Assembly: GCA_963791575.1 (NCBI GenBank)
Contig: CAWBSY010000006.1
Span: 1-64,000 of the forward strand
Source of the DNA: JAOAPG01 sp963791575
GTDB lineage: Bacteria; Acidobacteriota; Terriglobia; Terriglobales; Acidobacteriaceae
DNA length: 64,000 nt
Reading direction: 5' to 3'
The translations under genes and the position numbers were made by a program. Below, piece by piece: positions 48,767-57,794 of the stretch. The notes beneath the pieces were generated by a model. It saw nothing but the letters and a program-made list of their open reading frames with translations. It searched no databases and was not told the DNA's origin. Each line of letters opens with the position of its first letter. The first letter of the stretch is position 1.

Positions 48767-50385
48767 CAGGCATTCGCCCCAGAAAACCCGAATATAAGCT
48801 GCACTCTGTACCAGATAGCTGAAATGATTAGCCTGTCATCGGAGTCGAGCCCGAACATTGCAGCAGTAGCGATGAAAACAACCTGCCCCAATGCAAGACC
48901 GGACGCAATCACAAGCCACTCAGGATGAATTGTCTTCAGCGATTCACGCACCAACAACAACGCGGCCAGCGTCGTGACTAGTGGCAATGTTAGTCGCAGA
49001 TAAGTGCGATTGTAGGGAAAAATACGCAGCCTGCGCCGGACTTCCAGCAAGTACCACAAATTTGCGCACACATTCGCAGCCGCGGAAGCAACTGCTGCAC
49101 CAATGAGTCCCCATCGCGGAATCAAAAAAACGGCCAACACTATGGTCATCACGGCCATAATCGATTGAATTTTCACCAAACGGCCCTGATTCCCTGACAT
49201 TTGCAGAAGGTATCCAACAGAGCCGACTGCGCAGTTTACAAGTTGTCCGATGGTACCTATGACGAGGATTGACCAGCCGACTTCGAAATCATGGCCAAAA
49301 ATCCGCATTAGCGGCGATGCGAAAATTACCATCACCGCCGCCAGTGGCATCGTCAGCCCGAGGATCCATTTAGTCAAGGTTTGATAAATACGTCCGAGAA
49401 GCTCGATTTTCCCTTGCGCATGCAGATGGGCAATGCTGGGAGAGAAGATCTGGTTGACGGAATCGAGGATTATCGAAACGAATCCGATCAAGGTGGCACT
49501 AACGGCGTAGATTCCCAATGCCCGTGCATCCAGATATAACCCGATTAAAATTTTGTCGGCCTGTGCAAGTACAAATTCCACAAAGCCCAGTCCGAGCGCA
49601 GCCGCGGAGAATGAAATAACTTCTTTTTCAAAAGTCGGCACACTTGACGAAAAGGAACGGGCAGCACGTGGCGTAAGCTTCCAAACAATAATAAGTAAAA
49701 GCAAAGCTACACCCAATGCGCTGAGCACCTGGGCCGCAATATATCCGCGCAAGCCGAAACCTACAGTTACGAGCACGATGGTTAAAACCATCGTCAGGGG
49801 GCTTCCAACGAAATTGGTGATGAAGGTTCGGCGCGCGACGTCTTTGTAGCCACTTAGCACCTGGCCGAGAAATCCGTTCATAACGCCTAAGAACATTATG
49901 GCCGCGAACCATCCGAAGTAGGGGCTGAGCATGGGAGCATGGTAAAGATGAGTCGCAATCCAGGGACCCGTCAGCCAAACCACTGCCCCAAAAAAGAGAT
50001 TTACAAATAAAAGGAGCGATGCTCCCCGCAGAAGAAATCCGCGCAGAAGTTCTGATTTGCCATTGGCGAGATAGGCGGAGACGAAACGAACTGCGGATTG
50101 CGGTATCCCCAAAGAATTGAAGATTCCCAAGAACCCTATGATCGTCATACCCAAGGCGTAAAGGCCGAGGGCTTCGGCTCCCAGAATTCTAGCCAGATAA
50201 ATTTTGAAGGGATAGCCGAGGGCTAGCGTGAAAACTGTACCGGCGAAATAAATGGACGAGTGCCGCGAGATATGGCCGATCTCTCGTTGGAAATCCCGCC
50301 GATCTGCATGATCGCTTAGGACCGAAATGGTCTCGGCGCCCGGGCTGTTCTGGGATGCGATTTTTTCAACGATTGCACTGCCCAT
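48766..50385 (-). CDS. Oligosaccharide flippase, Wzx/MATE-like
   Basis: This 539-residue polysaccharide transporter of the MOP superfamily would flip the lipid-linked repeat unit across the cytoplasmic membrane. It has about fourteen hydrophobic segments, starting from the ATG at 50385 with an unusually long (~40-residue) hydrophilic N-terminus, then SSIYFAGTVFTLALGYPFKI, and the typical GLYALGMTIIGFLGIFNSLG followed by the paired helical bundles. A C-terminal tail ends the protein at 48766. It lies eight bases after the glycan-related GT-B gene. It is intact and the only Wzx candidate in the locus. Confidence 0.88.
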   Translation of the reverse strand: MGSAIVEKIASQNSPGAETISVLSDHADRRDFQREIGHISRHSSIYFAGTVFTLALGYPFKIYLARILGAEALGLYALGMTIIGFLGIFNSLGIPQSAVRFVSAYLANGKSELLRGFLLRGASLLLFVNLFFGAVVWLTGPWIATHLYHAPMLSPYFGWFAAIMFLGVMNGFLGQVLSGYKDVARRTFITNFVGSPLTMVLTIVLVTVGFGLRGYIAAQVLSALGVALLLLIIVWKLTPRAARSFSSSVPTFEKEVISFSAAALGLGFVEFVLAQADKILIGLYLDARALGIYAVSATLIGFVSIILDSVNQIFSPSIAHLHAQGKIELLGRIYQTLTKWILGLTMPLAAVMVIFASPLMRIFGHDFEVGWSILVIGTIGQLVNCAVGSVGYLLQMSGNQGRLVKIQSIMAVMTIVLAVFLIPRWGLIGAAVASAAANVCANLWYLLEVRRRLRIFPYNRTYLRLTLPLVTTLAALLLVRESLKTIHPEWLVIASGLALGQVVFIATAAMFGLDSDDRLIISAIWYRVQLIFGFSGANA

Positions 50386-50393
50386 TAGATTGA

Positions 50394-52149
50394 TTAAGCT
50401 CGAAGGACGGTTCGTCCCGCGGCGTTTCCGGTCAGCAACTCTCGTAGCATCAGCGGGTCGACTGCCATGGAGCGCTCACGTTCGGATCTGACTCCAAGCT
50501 TTCCCGATTCCAGCAACTGCGGAATATTCGCGATTTGCTCGATGGATTCCAAAACATGTCCGAAACCAAATCGAGCATATTGTTCTTGATACCTCCCGTG
50601 ATAATGACGCAGCCAGCCAAATAAGAACACCGGTATTCCTAATGCGGTGCACTCCAAAGCGGTTGTCGATTCGACCGTGAGGGCAATTTGCGTATTACGC
50701 CATAGTTCTGGAGTAGGTGGTCCTGCGATTACGCCAATGCGGCGGGCTTCTTGCCGCGGTAGGAGTTTACGTAGCATTTGGATATGCGCGCCAGCACTTT
50801 CAAACGGGTGTAACTTAAAAACCAACTTAAGCCCGCAAGTCAACGCGAAATCGACCAGATTCGGCACCAACTCGCGATAAACTTCCTCGAAGCGCCATGA
50901 ACCAATTCGATAAGGTTCGGTAAAAAAAACCAGCCACGGTTTATTGGACGTTGCTTTATCGGAAGAGATCTTCCTCGCCGCCGTCGGAGGTGGACTGGAA
51001 AATGAAGCATGACCAACCACTGCATCCGGCGACAGGCGACACGGACCTAGTAAATAGTCACGCTCCATAGCGCTCTTGGCTAGGTAGCAGTCGGCATGTT
51101 GAGTCTTTACCGCCATTTGTAAGTCTAGGGCACCATGGTGCAGGGCGACTGTCGGGATTGTTTGCTGTTTCGCCATGATCAAGGGAATTCGTGAATAAGG
51201 ATTGCTGTCATCGGCACAAACACACGCAGCAATATTTTGTAATTCGAAGACGCGTTCCCAGGCATTACGCAATGCCAATGCCCATCGCAGCAGTGAAGGC
51301 ATTCCTCGAAAAACACCGGCAACATTCGCAACCTGAAATGTCTTAGAACATGAAACCAAGCGTTGTTTCAAAATATCCCATTCACGCAAGAGGACGGCAG
51401 ATTCACTCTTATTGCTCGCAGTAAAATAGGAATCAAGCGAAATCGTTTGAACGTTGGCGGGCACCGACCTCAATCTGCTGCTTTTTCTCGCGTAAACGAG
51501 TAAGAACGATTCCTCGGGCAGGAGGTCTGCCAGAAAAACAGCGATGCGCGAAACATTGATGTACCCCGATGGCAGCAGGAAGACTGGTTTGTTGGAACAT
51601 AGCGGTCGTGCGGCTAGACGGCGACGAAAATTGTGTTGTTGGTCAAATTTATCCTGCGCAACTTGGTATAGCTGAGCGATATTCAAATGCGACAATACAT
51701 TCGAATAATGGCGCGAATACCTCCGCACGGCACTAGTGTTTCCCAATACAATTAGTCGACCGCCCAACATTGCCTGCAAACTATTTGCGAGCGCAAAAGG
51801 CCGACTCGCATAGAGTTCGCAGCCTGTTCCGAGATACTCTGCCAACCTGGGTATGAGCATCAGGTTTTGCAGCTCGGGAATAATCGCCAACGAGAGCACG
51901 TCCCACCAATCGATCCCGGATCGATCAACCATGACTCCCATGCCGACTCTTTATCAGATCTTTGGTTGCGTAGAGATCCTCCATTTCCTCGGCAAAGTTG
52001 TAAAAACTGACTATTGGACATCCTGATTGGCCACTCCAGCGCTCGTACGTGGCATTCGGCGCACGCGCGAAATCCACGATTATGTCGAAGCGATACGATG
52101 CAATGTTCACTGGAATCGCATCTTCGGGATGAAGTAGTAGAACTTTCAT
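50394..52149 (-). CDS. Surface-carbohydrate GT-B-like protein (frameshifted near the N-terminus)
   Basis: This protein resembles GT-B fold transferases of the CDP-glycerol/UDP-sugar class found beside Pse and Leg genes. It begins MKVLLLHPEDAIPVNIASYR at the ATG at 52149. The frame changes near 51940-51955 and the rest continues as VMVDRSGIDWWDVLSL. The second half has ADDSNPYSRIPLIMAKQQ, TVALHHGALDLQMA, LKLVFKLHPFESAG, LTVESTTALECTALGIPVFL and a C-terminal helical part, as in surface-polysaccharide transferases of this class. It follows pseI, from which it is separated by 12 bases. It may transfer the nonulosonate onto the growing unit, an inference from position only. Confidence 0.65.
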
Positions 52150-52161
52150 CGGACATCTCAA

Positions 52162-53271
52162 TTACGCGACAACAAATCTTCCTTGGCCGTTATTGCCTTG
52201 TGACTCTCCAGCGCTCTCAACTAGCTGCCAACTTAACGGAGTTCCTCGTTGAATGTCTTGAGTTGCCCGCTTGCCAATTACCTCGCGAAGGTAGCGAGTG
52301 TGGAGGCCGTGCGCGGGACGAATCGAACGCACGTTTGCAGAATTGAAGACTTCTCCCTTTTTTACATCCTGAACAACAAAAAGCGAGCGGCGAAAAACGA
52401 GACTGCTTTGCTCATGAGCGGTCGCTCCGAATTGCGGTTTTCCTAACGCTTTCTCGGCAACTCGGACCGCATCAACCATTGCTTTGAACTCGTGCGGCTC
52501 AAGCGAAAAAGCAGACATCTGGGCCTTTCACCAAACGCGACATAGCGTAAGGTGCTTCTCGATGATGCACGCTCCCAAAGCTACCGCTGCAACTGGAACC
52601 GCGATGCCCATCGTGTGATCGGACAATCCCGCCGGGACTTCGAACTTTCGCGCGAGCTCAGGAATCGTTCGCAAGTTCATCTCTTCCGGTAAAGCAGGAT
52701 ATGCACTGGTACATTTGAGCAATGCGATATCCCTTGCTCCTGCGCCGTGCGCGGCTCGCAACGCCTCATCAATTTCTTCCGATGTTGCCATCCCAGTGGA
52801 CAGGATCATCGGTTTGCCGGTTCGGGCAATTTTTTGAATAAGCGGAATGTCTACAAGTTCGAAGGAAGCAACTTTGTAAGCCGGTACGTTCATTTCTTCC
52901 AAGAACTCGACAGCGGTGGAATCAAAGGGAGAGGAAAAAAGATCCAAGCCGAGATCGTTAGCCACCTGCTTCAGTTTCGGCTGCCATTCCCAAGGCATAT
53001 ACGCTTCGGCATAAAGTTCGTGCAGAGTGCGCCCATCCCAGAGCGTACCGCCGCTAACTTGAAAACATTCGCGATCGCTGCGAAGAGTAATCGTGTCCGG
53101 AGTATAGGTCTGGAGTTTGACGGCATCTGCGCCAGCGTCTTTTGCCGCGTGGATGATCCGGACGGCCTCATCAAAGTTCTGATTATGATTGCCGGAAAGC
53201 TCCGCGATCACATACACGGAGCATTCCGCGCCAATGCGACGCCCGTTAATGTGGAAATTAGGTGAACTCAT
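52162..53271 (-). CDS. pseI: Pseudaminic acid synthase (NeuB/PseI family, frameshifted at the junction)
   Basis: This enzyme condenses a 2,4-diacetamido-hexose with phosphoenolpyruvate to form a nonulosonic acid. The N-terminal TIM barrel has YVIAELSGNHNQNFDEA, GADAVKLQTYTPDTI, FSSPFDSTAVEFLEE, LSTGMATSEEIDEAL and LSDHTMGIAVP, ending EKHLTL. The C-terminal antifreeze-like SAF domain (SAFSLEPHEFKAMVDAVR, DVKKGEVFNSANVRSIRP) follows in another frame, so the frame changes near 52530-52550. The PseI-type features and flanking PseG/PseH genes favour pseudaminic over N-acetylneuraminic acid. The start is the ATG at 53271, overlapping the upstream stop by four bases (ATGA). Confidence 0.9.
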
Positions 53272-54869
53272 CGATGTTTTTCGAAGACAAGATGAATTGT
53301 GGGTTCGTCACCAATTCTCTCTGCGGCGGGAAGTTCATGGAAACCGGCGGCATTAAATAGCCTTAGCGAAGCTGCGTTCGTCTGTTTTACGTATGCGTGA
53401 ATTTTCCCTACTTCATGCCTTCCGAACAGTTCGCTACATGCGATTTCCAAAGCGGCATGGCTGAAGGCTTTCCCGCGGTGTTCCTTAGCCACGCTAAGCG
53501 ATATAACCGCTTCCGTATTAGAGATTTGAAATCTCACCTGTCCAATGGGAGTTCCATCGTCTCTCAACACTACCCGTAGCAGCGAATTTGGATCGCGTAG
53601 TTTTGAATGGAACCACTCTCGATGCCTCTCCCATTCGATAAACTCCGTCGAAAAGGATACATTGCGAACCTCGCGATCGTTCGCCCACTCCCAATACATC
53701 CGGCAATCCGCGGGCGTCGCGGGCCTTAACTGGAGACAGTCGCCTAACATTACTCCGACCACGCGACGTGCTCCGCCGCCGTCGATAAGATCTCTTCCTC
53801 GCTTTGCCATAAGTTGCCGCGTCTCTGTTGCGAGAAGCAATTCGCGGATTTGGCGAGCCATCTCGATCGTCGTCACCTCCCTGCTGGACCCGAGATGAAC
53901 AGCAATTTCCCGGCGCGCAAGTTCCCTGGCTATAGGAAATTGATTTTCGGCGACATCGATGAGCATGGATGGAAGTCCTAAGAAGCACAGCTCCCAACAA
54001 GTAGAACCTGCAGCCGAAACCGCTACATCTGCCCTCGCCATTAGCTCCGGCATGTTCAAAGGATCTTTCTCAAAATGGAGTACCGGACTTTTCTTGTCCG
54101 CTGGATGCCTAGTTGAACTCTTATACGGAACACTTGCTCCAAGCACTACGCTTGCTTCAACATCTTCCAGATCCGCCAACTCGAGCGCCTGGATTACCTT
54201 CTCGGTCACATTCTCCGGATCGCTGCCACCCATCGTGACCAGCACGTTACGGCCAGTGGGAACATTTTCACGATGCCATTCCTTCCATCGCAGAAACTCC
54301 CGCCGCAACATTGCATAACGCGAACCCAGCAAAAGTCGAGTATAGCCTTCTCGATGGGCATATAAATCGTCGTGAGCGTGCAAGTTTTGGTTCAGCACTA
54401 GGTCAGCGAAATAGTGGTCGCAATGCGAGTTGTCGTCAACGGAAAGAAGTTTAAGTCCGGCATTCTTGATGCCACGTTGATAACCGGAATCAAACTGGTA
54501 CCCGTCGACAACGGTCCATCTCGCACAATTGCTTTCCGCCAACTCAACTACCTGGGCATTATCTGCGACGCTTCCCGGAGAAGCATTTATTTCGCTGACC
54601 TGGATTCCTTCCGAAAGCAGCCGATTGCGTAACGCGGGGACTATCTCGGCCATTGCAAAAATCACGTCACCACCTATGTCCTGCCAAGCTTGGGCTAACG
54701 CCAGACACCGCATTACGTGGCCTATTCCTATGGCTACTCCCGCGTCTGCCCGTATGAGAAGATTTCCTTGTCTCGCAGCCAATCGATACCGTCTCCTTTT
54801 GCTCTTGGTCGCAATCCCAATGCGATTGGACCGGCGATCCCGGATGAAGAGTGGACACCGGCTGGTCAT
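53268..54869 (-). CDS. PseG-PseH fusion: UDP-sugar hydrolase plus N-acetyltransferase
   Basis: This is a 533-residue fusion of two pseudaminic acid enzymes. Residues ~36-370 match PseG, the UDP-2,4-diacetamido-trideoxy-altropyranose hydrolase, with RADAGVAIGIGHVMRCLAL, VDDNSHCDHYFADLVLNQN, GGSDPENVTEKV and SAAGSTCWELCFLGLPS. Residues ~375-530 form a GNAT domain like PseH, with LRPATPADCRMYWEWANDR and AKEHRGKAFSHAALEIA and YVKQTNAASLRLFNAAGF. PseH acetylates the C4 amine before the PseG step, so the fusion joins consecutive reactions. The ATG at 54869 adds about 36 residues before the conserved PseG start, which may be real or may mean a later start. The gene is intact. Confidence 0.9.
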   Translation of the reverse strand: MTSRCPLFIRDRRSNRIGIATKSKRRRYRLAARQGNLLIRADAGVAIGIGHVMRCLALAQAWQDIGGDVIFAMAEIVPALRNRLLSEGIQVSEINASPGSVADNAQVVELAESNCARWTVVDGYQFDSGYQRGIKNAGLKLLSVDDNSHCDHYFADLVLNQNLHAHDDLYAHREGYTRLLLGSRYAMLRREFLRWKEWHRENVPTGRNVLVTMGGSDPENVTEKVIQALELADLEDVEASVVLGASVPYKSSTRHPADKKSPVLHFEKDPLNMPELMARADVAVSAAGSTCWELCFLGLPSMLIDVAENQFPIARELARREIAVHLGSSREVTTIEMARQIRELLLATETRQLMAKRGRDLIDGGGARRVVGVMLGDCLQLRPATPADCRMYWEWANDREVRNVSFSTEFIEWERHREWFHSKLRDPNSLLRVVLRDDGTPIGQVRFQISNTEAVISLSVAKEHRGKAFSHAALEIACSELFGRHEVGKIHAYVKQTNAASLRLFNAAGFHELPAAERIGDEPTIHLVFEKHR

Positions 54870-54904
54870 CCAATTTGCTTCAGTTCGGCTCTATACTAAC
54901 GCGG

Positions 54905-56098
54905 ATGCAACTGAGTTCTCGTGAGCAGAAGCCAAATTCGAAGGAAATCGAGTTTGTCCCACTCACGCGCAACCTTTACGCGGAGTGGGACCGCTTTTGT
55001 CTGGACAATAGCGATGCGTGGTTTTGGCACACGAGCGCGTGGCTGGAGTACACGCTTCAGTATCGGCCAAGCTTGCGGCCAAACTCCCAATCCTTCTTAT
55101 ACTTATTGGAAGACCGGGTGATTGCCGTCTGCCCTTTAATTGTCGAAAGCTATGAATATGAAGATTCCAGAATCTCCGAATTTTCTTATGGCGGCGATGC
55201 GGGACCAATGCCGGTCTTTGCAGATAATCTTGCCGGCAAAATAAGAAAGGAGGCAATCGAAAAGGTCTATTCGCACCTCAACTTTTTGGCGAAAAAATTG
55301 AACCTGGGACGAGTTTCATTCCGTAGCTCTCCGCCTGCTCCTTCTTTTTGGCGACCGGGCATTCCAACAATAAATCCGCTAACTAAATTGGGGTTTGCAG
55401 ATATATCTTTCGCGACTCAAGTACTCGATTTATCACTTGATGAAGAACTATTGATGCGGAATATGCGCAAGGGACATCGGGCGGACATCAATCGGGCAAG
55501 AAAAACCCTTCGAGCCACGGTTTTCGATAGAGACTCGATCAGCCGAGAAGTTTTCGAACGTTATCGGATGTTGCACCACAAGGCGGCAGGGCGGGTCACG
55601 CGTCCCCTTGCCACTTTCGAGATGATGTTTCAATGGATCAAGGAGGGTCTTGCGATCCTTTCCTGCGCTAGCTTGCAAGAAACGGATGTAGGATTCGCTT
55701 TAGTGAGCGTTTACAAAGACGCTGCTTACTACAGTTCTTCGTGCGAAGATCCGGAACACAACCATTTACCCATCGGACATATTTTGCAATGGGAGGCCAT
55801 GCGCTGGTTGAAACGACACGCAATTCGACGATATGAAATTGGTCTCCAATTCTATGGTCCTCTTTTGCATGCAGAGATTTCGCAGAAAGATGTGAATATC
55901 TCGCTTTTTAAACGCGGATTCGGTGGCGTTACTGTTCCTTGCTGGAGAGGAGAAAAGTTTTATTCGAAGAGCTACTACCGCAAGGTTGCAACGAAACGTT
56001 TGGAGGCATACTCCACATTCGTGGGAGAGGATAGCTCACAACCGGCAGCAATCAGCGAAGACCCGAAAACCAGGAGCAAAGAGGTTGAGCAAGATTAG
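54905..56098 (+). CDS. BioF2/FemAB-like GNAT acyltransferase
   Basis: This 397-residue acyltransferase has the double-GNAT fold of the FemAB/BioF2-like class. It starts at the ATG at 54905 (MQLSSREQKPNSKEIEF), which is closer to the family start than the ATG at 54851. Markers are FWHTSAWLEYTL near the N-terminus, RNMRKGHRADINRARK, YRMLHHKAAGRVTRP, YYSSSCEDPEHNHLPIGH and YEIGLQFYGPLLH. Such proteins often acylate an amino sugar or transfer an amino acid from tRNA to glycan. It is divergent from the PseGH gene (36 bases between starts) and heads a three-gene plus-strand cassette. Modification of the nonulosonate N-acyl group is a plausible role. Confidence 0.75.
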   Translation: MQLSSREQKPNSKEIEFVPLTRNLYAEWDRFCLDNSDAWFWHTSAWLEYTLQYRPSLRPNSQSFLYLLEDRVIAVCPLIVESYEYEDSRISEFSYGGDAGPMPVFADNLAGKIRKEAIEKVYSHLNFLAKKLNLGRVSFRSSPPAPSFWRPGIPTINPLTKLGFADISFATQVLDLSLDEELLMRNMRKGHRADINRARKTLRATVFDRDSISREVFERYRMLHHKAAGRVTRPLATFEMMFQWIKEGLAILSCASLQETDVGFALVSVYKDAAYYSSSCEDPEHNHLPIGHILQWEAMRWLKRHAIRRYEIGLQFYGPLLHAEISQKDVNISLFKRGFGGVTVPCWRGEKFYSKSYYRKVATKRLEAYSTFVGEDSSQPAAISEDPKTRSKEVEQD

Positions 56099-56804
56099 TT
56101 TTGAAAACTACGGAAGACTCGCCAGAGAATTGAAGGACCCTACAGAGATATCGGGCAGATATCCGATTCAATCAACTGCGCAGCGCAGGATATTGTGCGA
56201 TGTGATTACCAAGCTTCAGATCAGCCCAGAAGATGATTTGCTCGAGATTGGCTGTAATGTCGGCAATTTGCTCATTCCGCTCAGCTTTGTAGTGAATACT
56301 GTCACTGGGATCGATCACCCGGATTGCTTGCAAAAATTGATCCAACGATTTAGGGGAGAGAACGTTCAACTGCTATCCGGAGACTTTCTGGAAATTGCTC
56401 TTGAGAACAAGTTTGACAAGATTTTGTGCTACAGCGTCCTTCACTATCTTTCCAGCAAGGACGAGGTTCTGCGTTTCATCGCCAAGACTGTGAGCCGGCT
56501 CGCAGGCGGGGGAATCGCACTATTTGGCGACATTCCAAATCAATCGAAAAAACAGAGGTTTCTTCAGTCCGAATCCGGCAGAAAACTTGATCGAGAATGG
56601 CGAGAGCAGATGTGCGGGCAAGCTAGCACAGTTGGGCTGAACTTGCCTGTTGATCCAAACCTTGTGCAGTTCGATGACGACTTGTTGTTCGAAATATGCC
56701 GCGAGTGCAGGGTGGATGGGTTTGAAGCCTGCATATTGACTCAGTCTCCAGATCTTCCCTTCGGAAACACACGCGAAGATATTTTGGTCAAGCGGCCTGC
56801 ATAG
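56085..56804 (+). CDS. SAM-dependent methyltransferase (TTG start)
   Basis: This class I methyltransferase has about 239 residues. The reading frame is open upstream into the previous gene, but the conserved part begins LSKISFENYGRLAREL; the TTG at 56085 preceded by AGGAG at 56072 is the likely start, overlapping the acyltransferase stop by 14 bases. Motif I is LLEIGCNVGNLLIPLS, then ITGIDH-like VTGIDHPDCLQKL, DKILCYSVLHYLSSKDEV and LAGGGIALFGDIP. The following gene starts two bases after the stop. It may methylate the nonulosonate or another sugar of the same pathway; the sequence does not define the target. Confidence 0.75.
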   Translation: MSKISFENYGRLARELKDPTEISGRYPIQSTAQRRILCDVITKLQISPEDDLLEIGCNVGNLLIPLSFVVNTVTGIDHPDCLQKLIQRFRGENVQLLSGDFLEIALENKFDKILCYSVLHYLSSKDEVLRFIAKTVSRLAGGGIALFGDIPNQSKKQRFLQSESGRKLDREWREQMCGQASTVGLNLPVDPNLVQFDDDLLFEICRECRVDGFEACILTQSPDLPFGNTREDILVKRPA

Positions 56805-56806
56805 CG

Positions 56807-57793
56807 ATGGTGGAATCGCGACAAATCGATTTGTGGAGAGACGTGCCGCCGGCTTCGCTGTTGAGCGGAAATGAGAGTGGGTTTCCCGAGGCTTACATTT
56901 TCCCTAGTGGCCGACAAGCTCTAAGCCGAGCGTTATTGCAACTAGGCTTGAGCCGGTCCAAACGAGTCGCCTGCCCAGAGTGGAGTTCGCACTGCTTGTT
57001 GAGCGCAGTCGCGCGCCATGCAACTCCTGTCCCCATGCGGGAAGTTGTACAAAAGAAACTTACCGTGGATGCGATTCTACTTTATGACCAATGGGGATGG
57101 TCTGCGCCAAAGACCTCATGGGAACGACTCTCCGAAATGTTCCCTTCAACCTTACTCATTTGGGATCGAGTCGATTCGGCAGACTTTTTCTGTAGAACCG
57201 ATCTACCGTTGCCTTCCATAGCGGCGGAAGTAAGCAGCCTATCTAAAGTGCTCGGACTTTCCGGCGGCGGTCTCCTGAGATGCGGAAAGCGCTACATTGA
57301 ATATCAATCAGATCCCTTGTCTCAGCTCACGCAACAAATACTGCGATCGGGAAACGAACTCTTAGACACCTTCGAATACAAGGAGTATTTAAAGAATCAC
57401 AAGCAGGTTTTACATCCCGACCTGCTCCGCTGGGTACGCCACAATTCCCTAAGCACTGTCCTGCAGGATGAGGGCGCAATCCGACGTCGCAATCTTTGCA
57501 AGTTGATGGAGAGTGGTTGCGCTCAAGGATGGGAACCGTGGATGAAGGTCTCAGTGGAAGAAGGTTCCACGGCAGCCAATATCGCTCCGTTGTTTCGAGC
57601 GAAGAATCTCCAGGAAATGGGGCGGGCGATCAAGCACTTACGCGAACAACATGGGCTCACTGCGACCAACTATCACTTCAACTGGTCAGGAGATCCGCTA
57701 TTTCCAAAATACGAAATGTGCCTGGCGCTGCCGGTACACGGTCTGGTAACGAATTTCGAAGATATCGTCGCTGATCTAGCACCGATCTGCTGA
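56807..57793 (+). CDS. Divergent PLP-dependent aminotransferase-fold protein (DegT-like)
   Basis: This 328-residue protein resembles a fold-type I aminotransferase of the DegT/DnrJ/EryC1 sugar class. The N-terminal FPSGRQALSRALLQL is the substrate-entry/phosphate segment (S-G-R-x-A), YDQWGWSAPKTSWERL and LLIWDRVDS fit the PLP-ring aspartate strand, and SSLSKVLGLSGGGLL has the Lys expected to hold PLP. The C-terminal domain is short (about 120 residues) with many substitutions, so activity is not certain. The gene starts two bases after the methyltransferase stop and ends one base before the convergent PseF-fusion gene. It could add a further amino group to the nonulosonate sugar. Confidence 0.65.
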   Translation: MVESRQIDLWRDVPPASLLSGNESGFPEAYIFPSGRQALSRALLQLGLSRSKRVACPEWSSHCLLSAVARHATPVPMREVVQKKLTVDAILLYDQWGWSAPKTSWERLSEMFPSTLLIWDRVDSADFFCRTDLPLPSIAAEVSSLSKVLGLSGGGLLRCGKRYIEYQSDPLSQLTQQILRSGNELLDTFEYKEYLKNHKQVLHPDLLRWVRHNSLSTVLQDEGAIRRRNLCKLMESGCAQGWEPWMKVSVEEGSTAANIAPLFRAKNLQEMGRAIKHLREQHGLTATNYHFNWSGDPLFPKYEMCLALPVHGLVTNFEDIVADLAPIC

Positions 57794-57794
57794 G

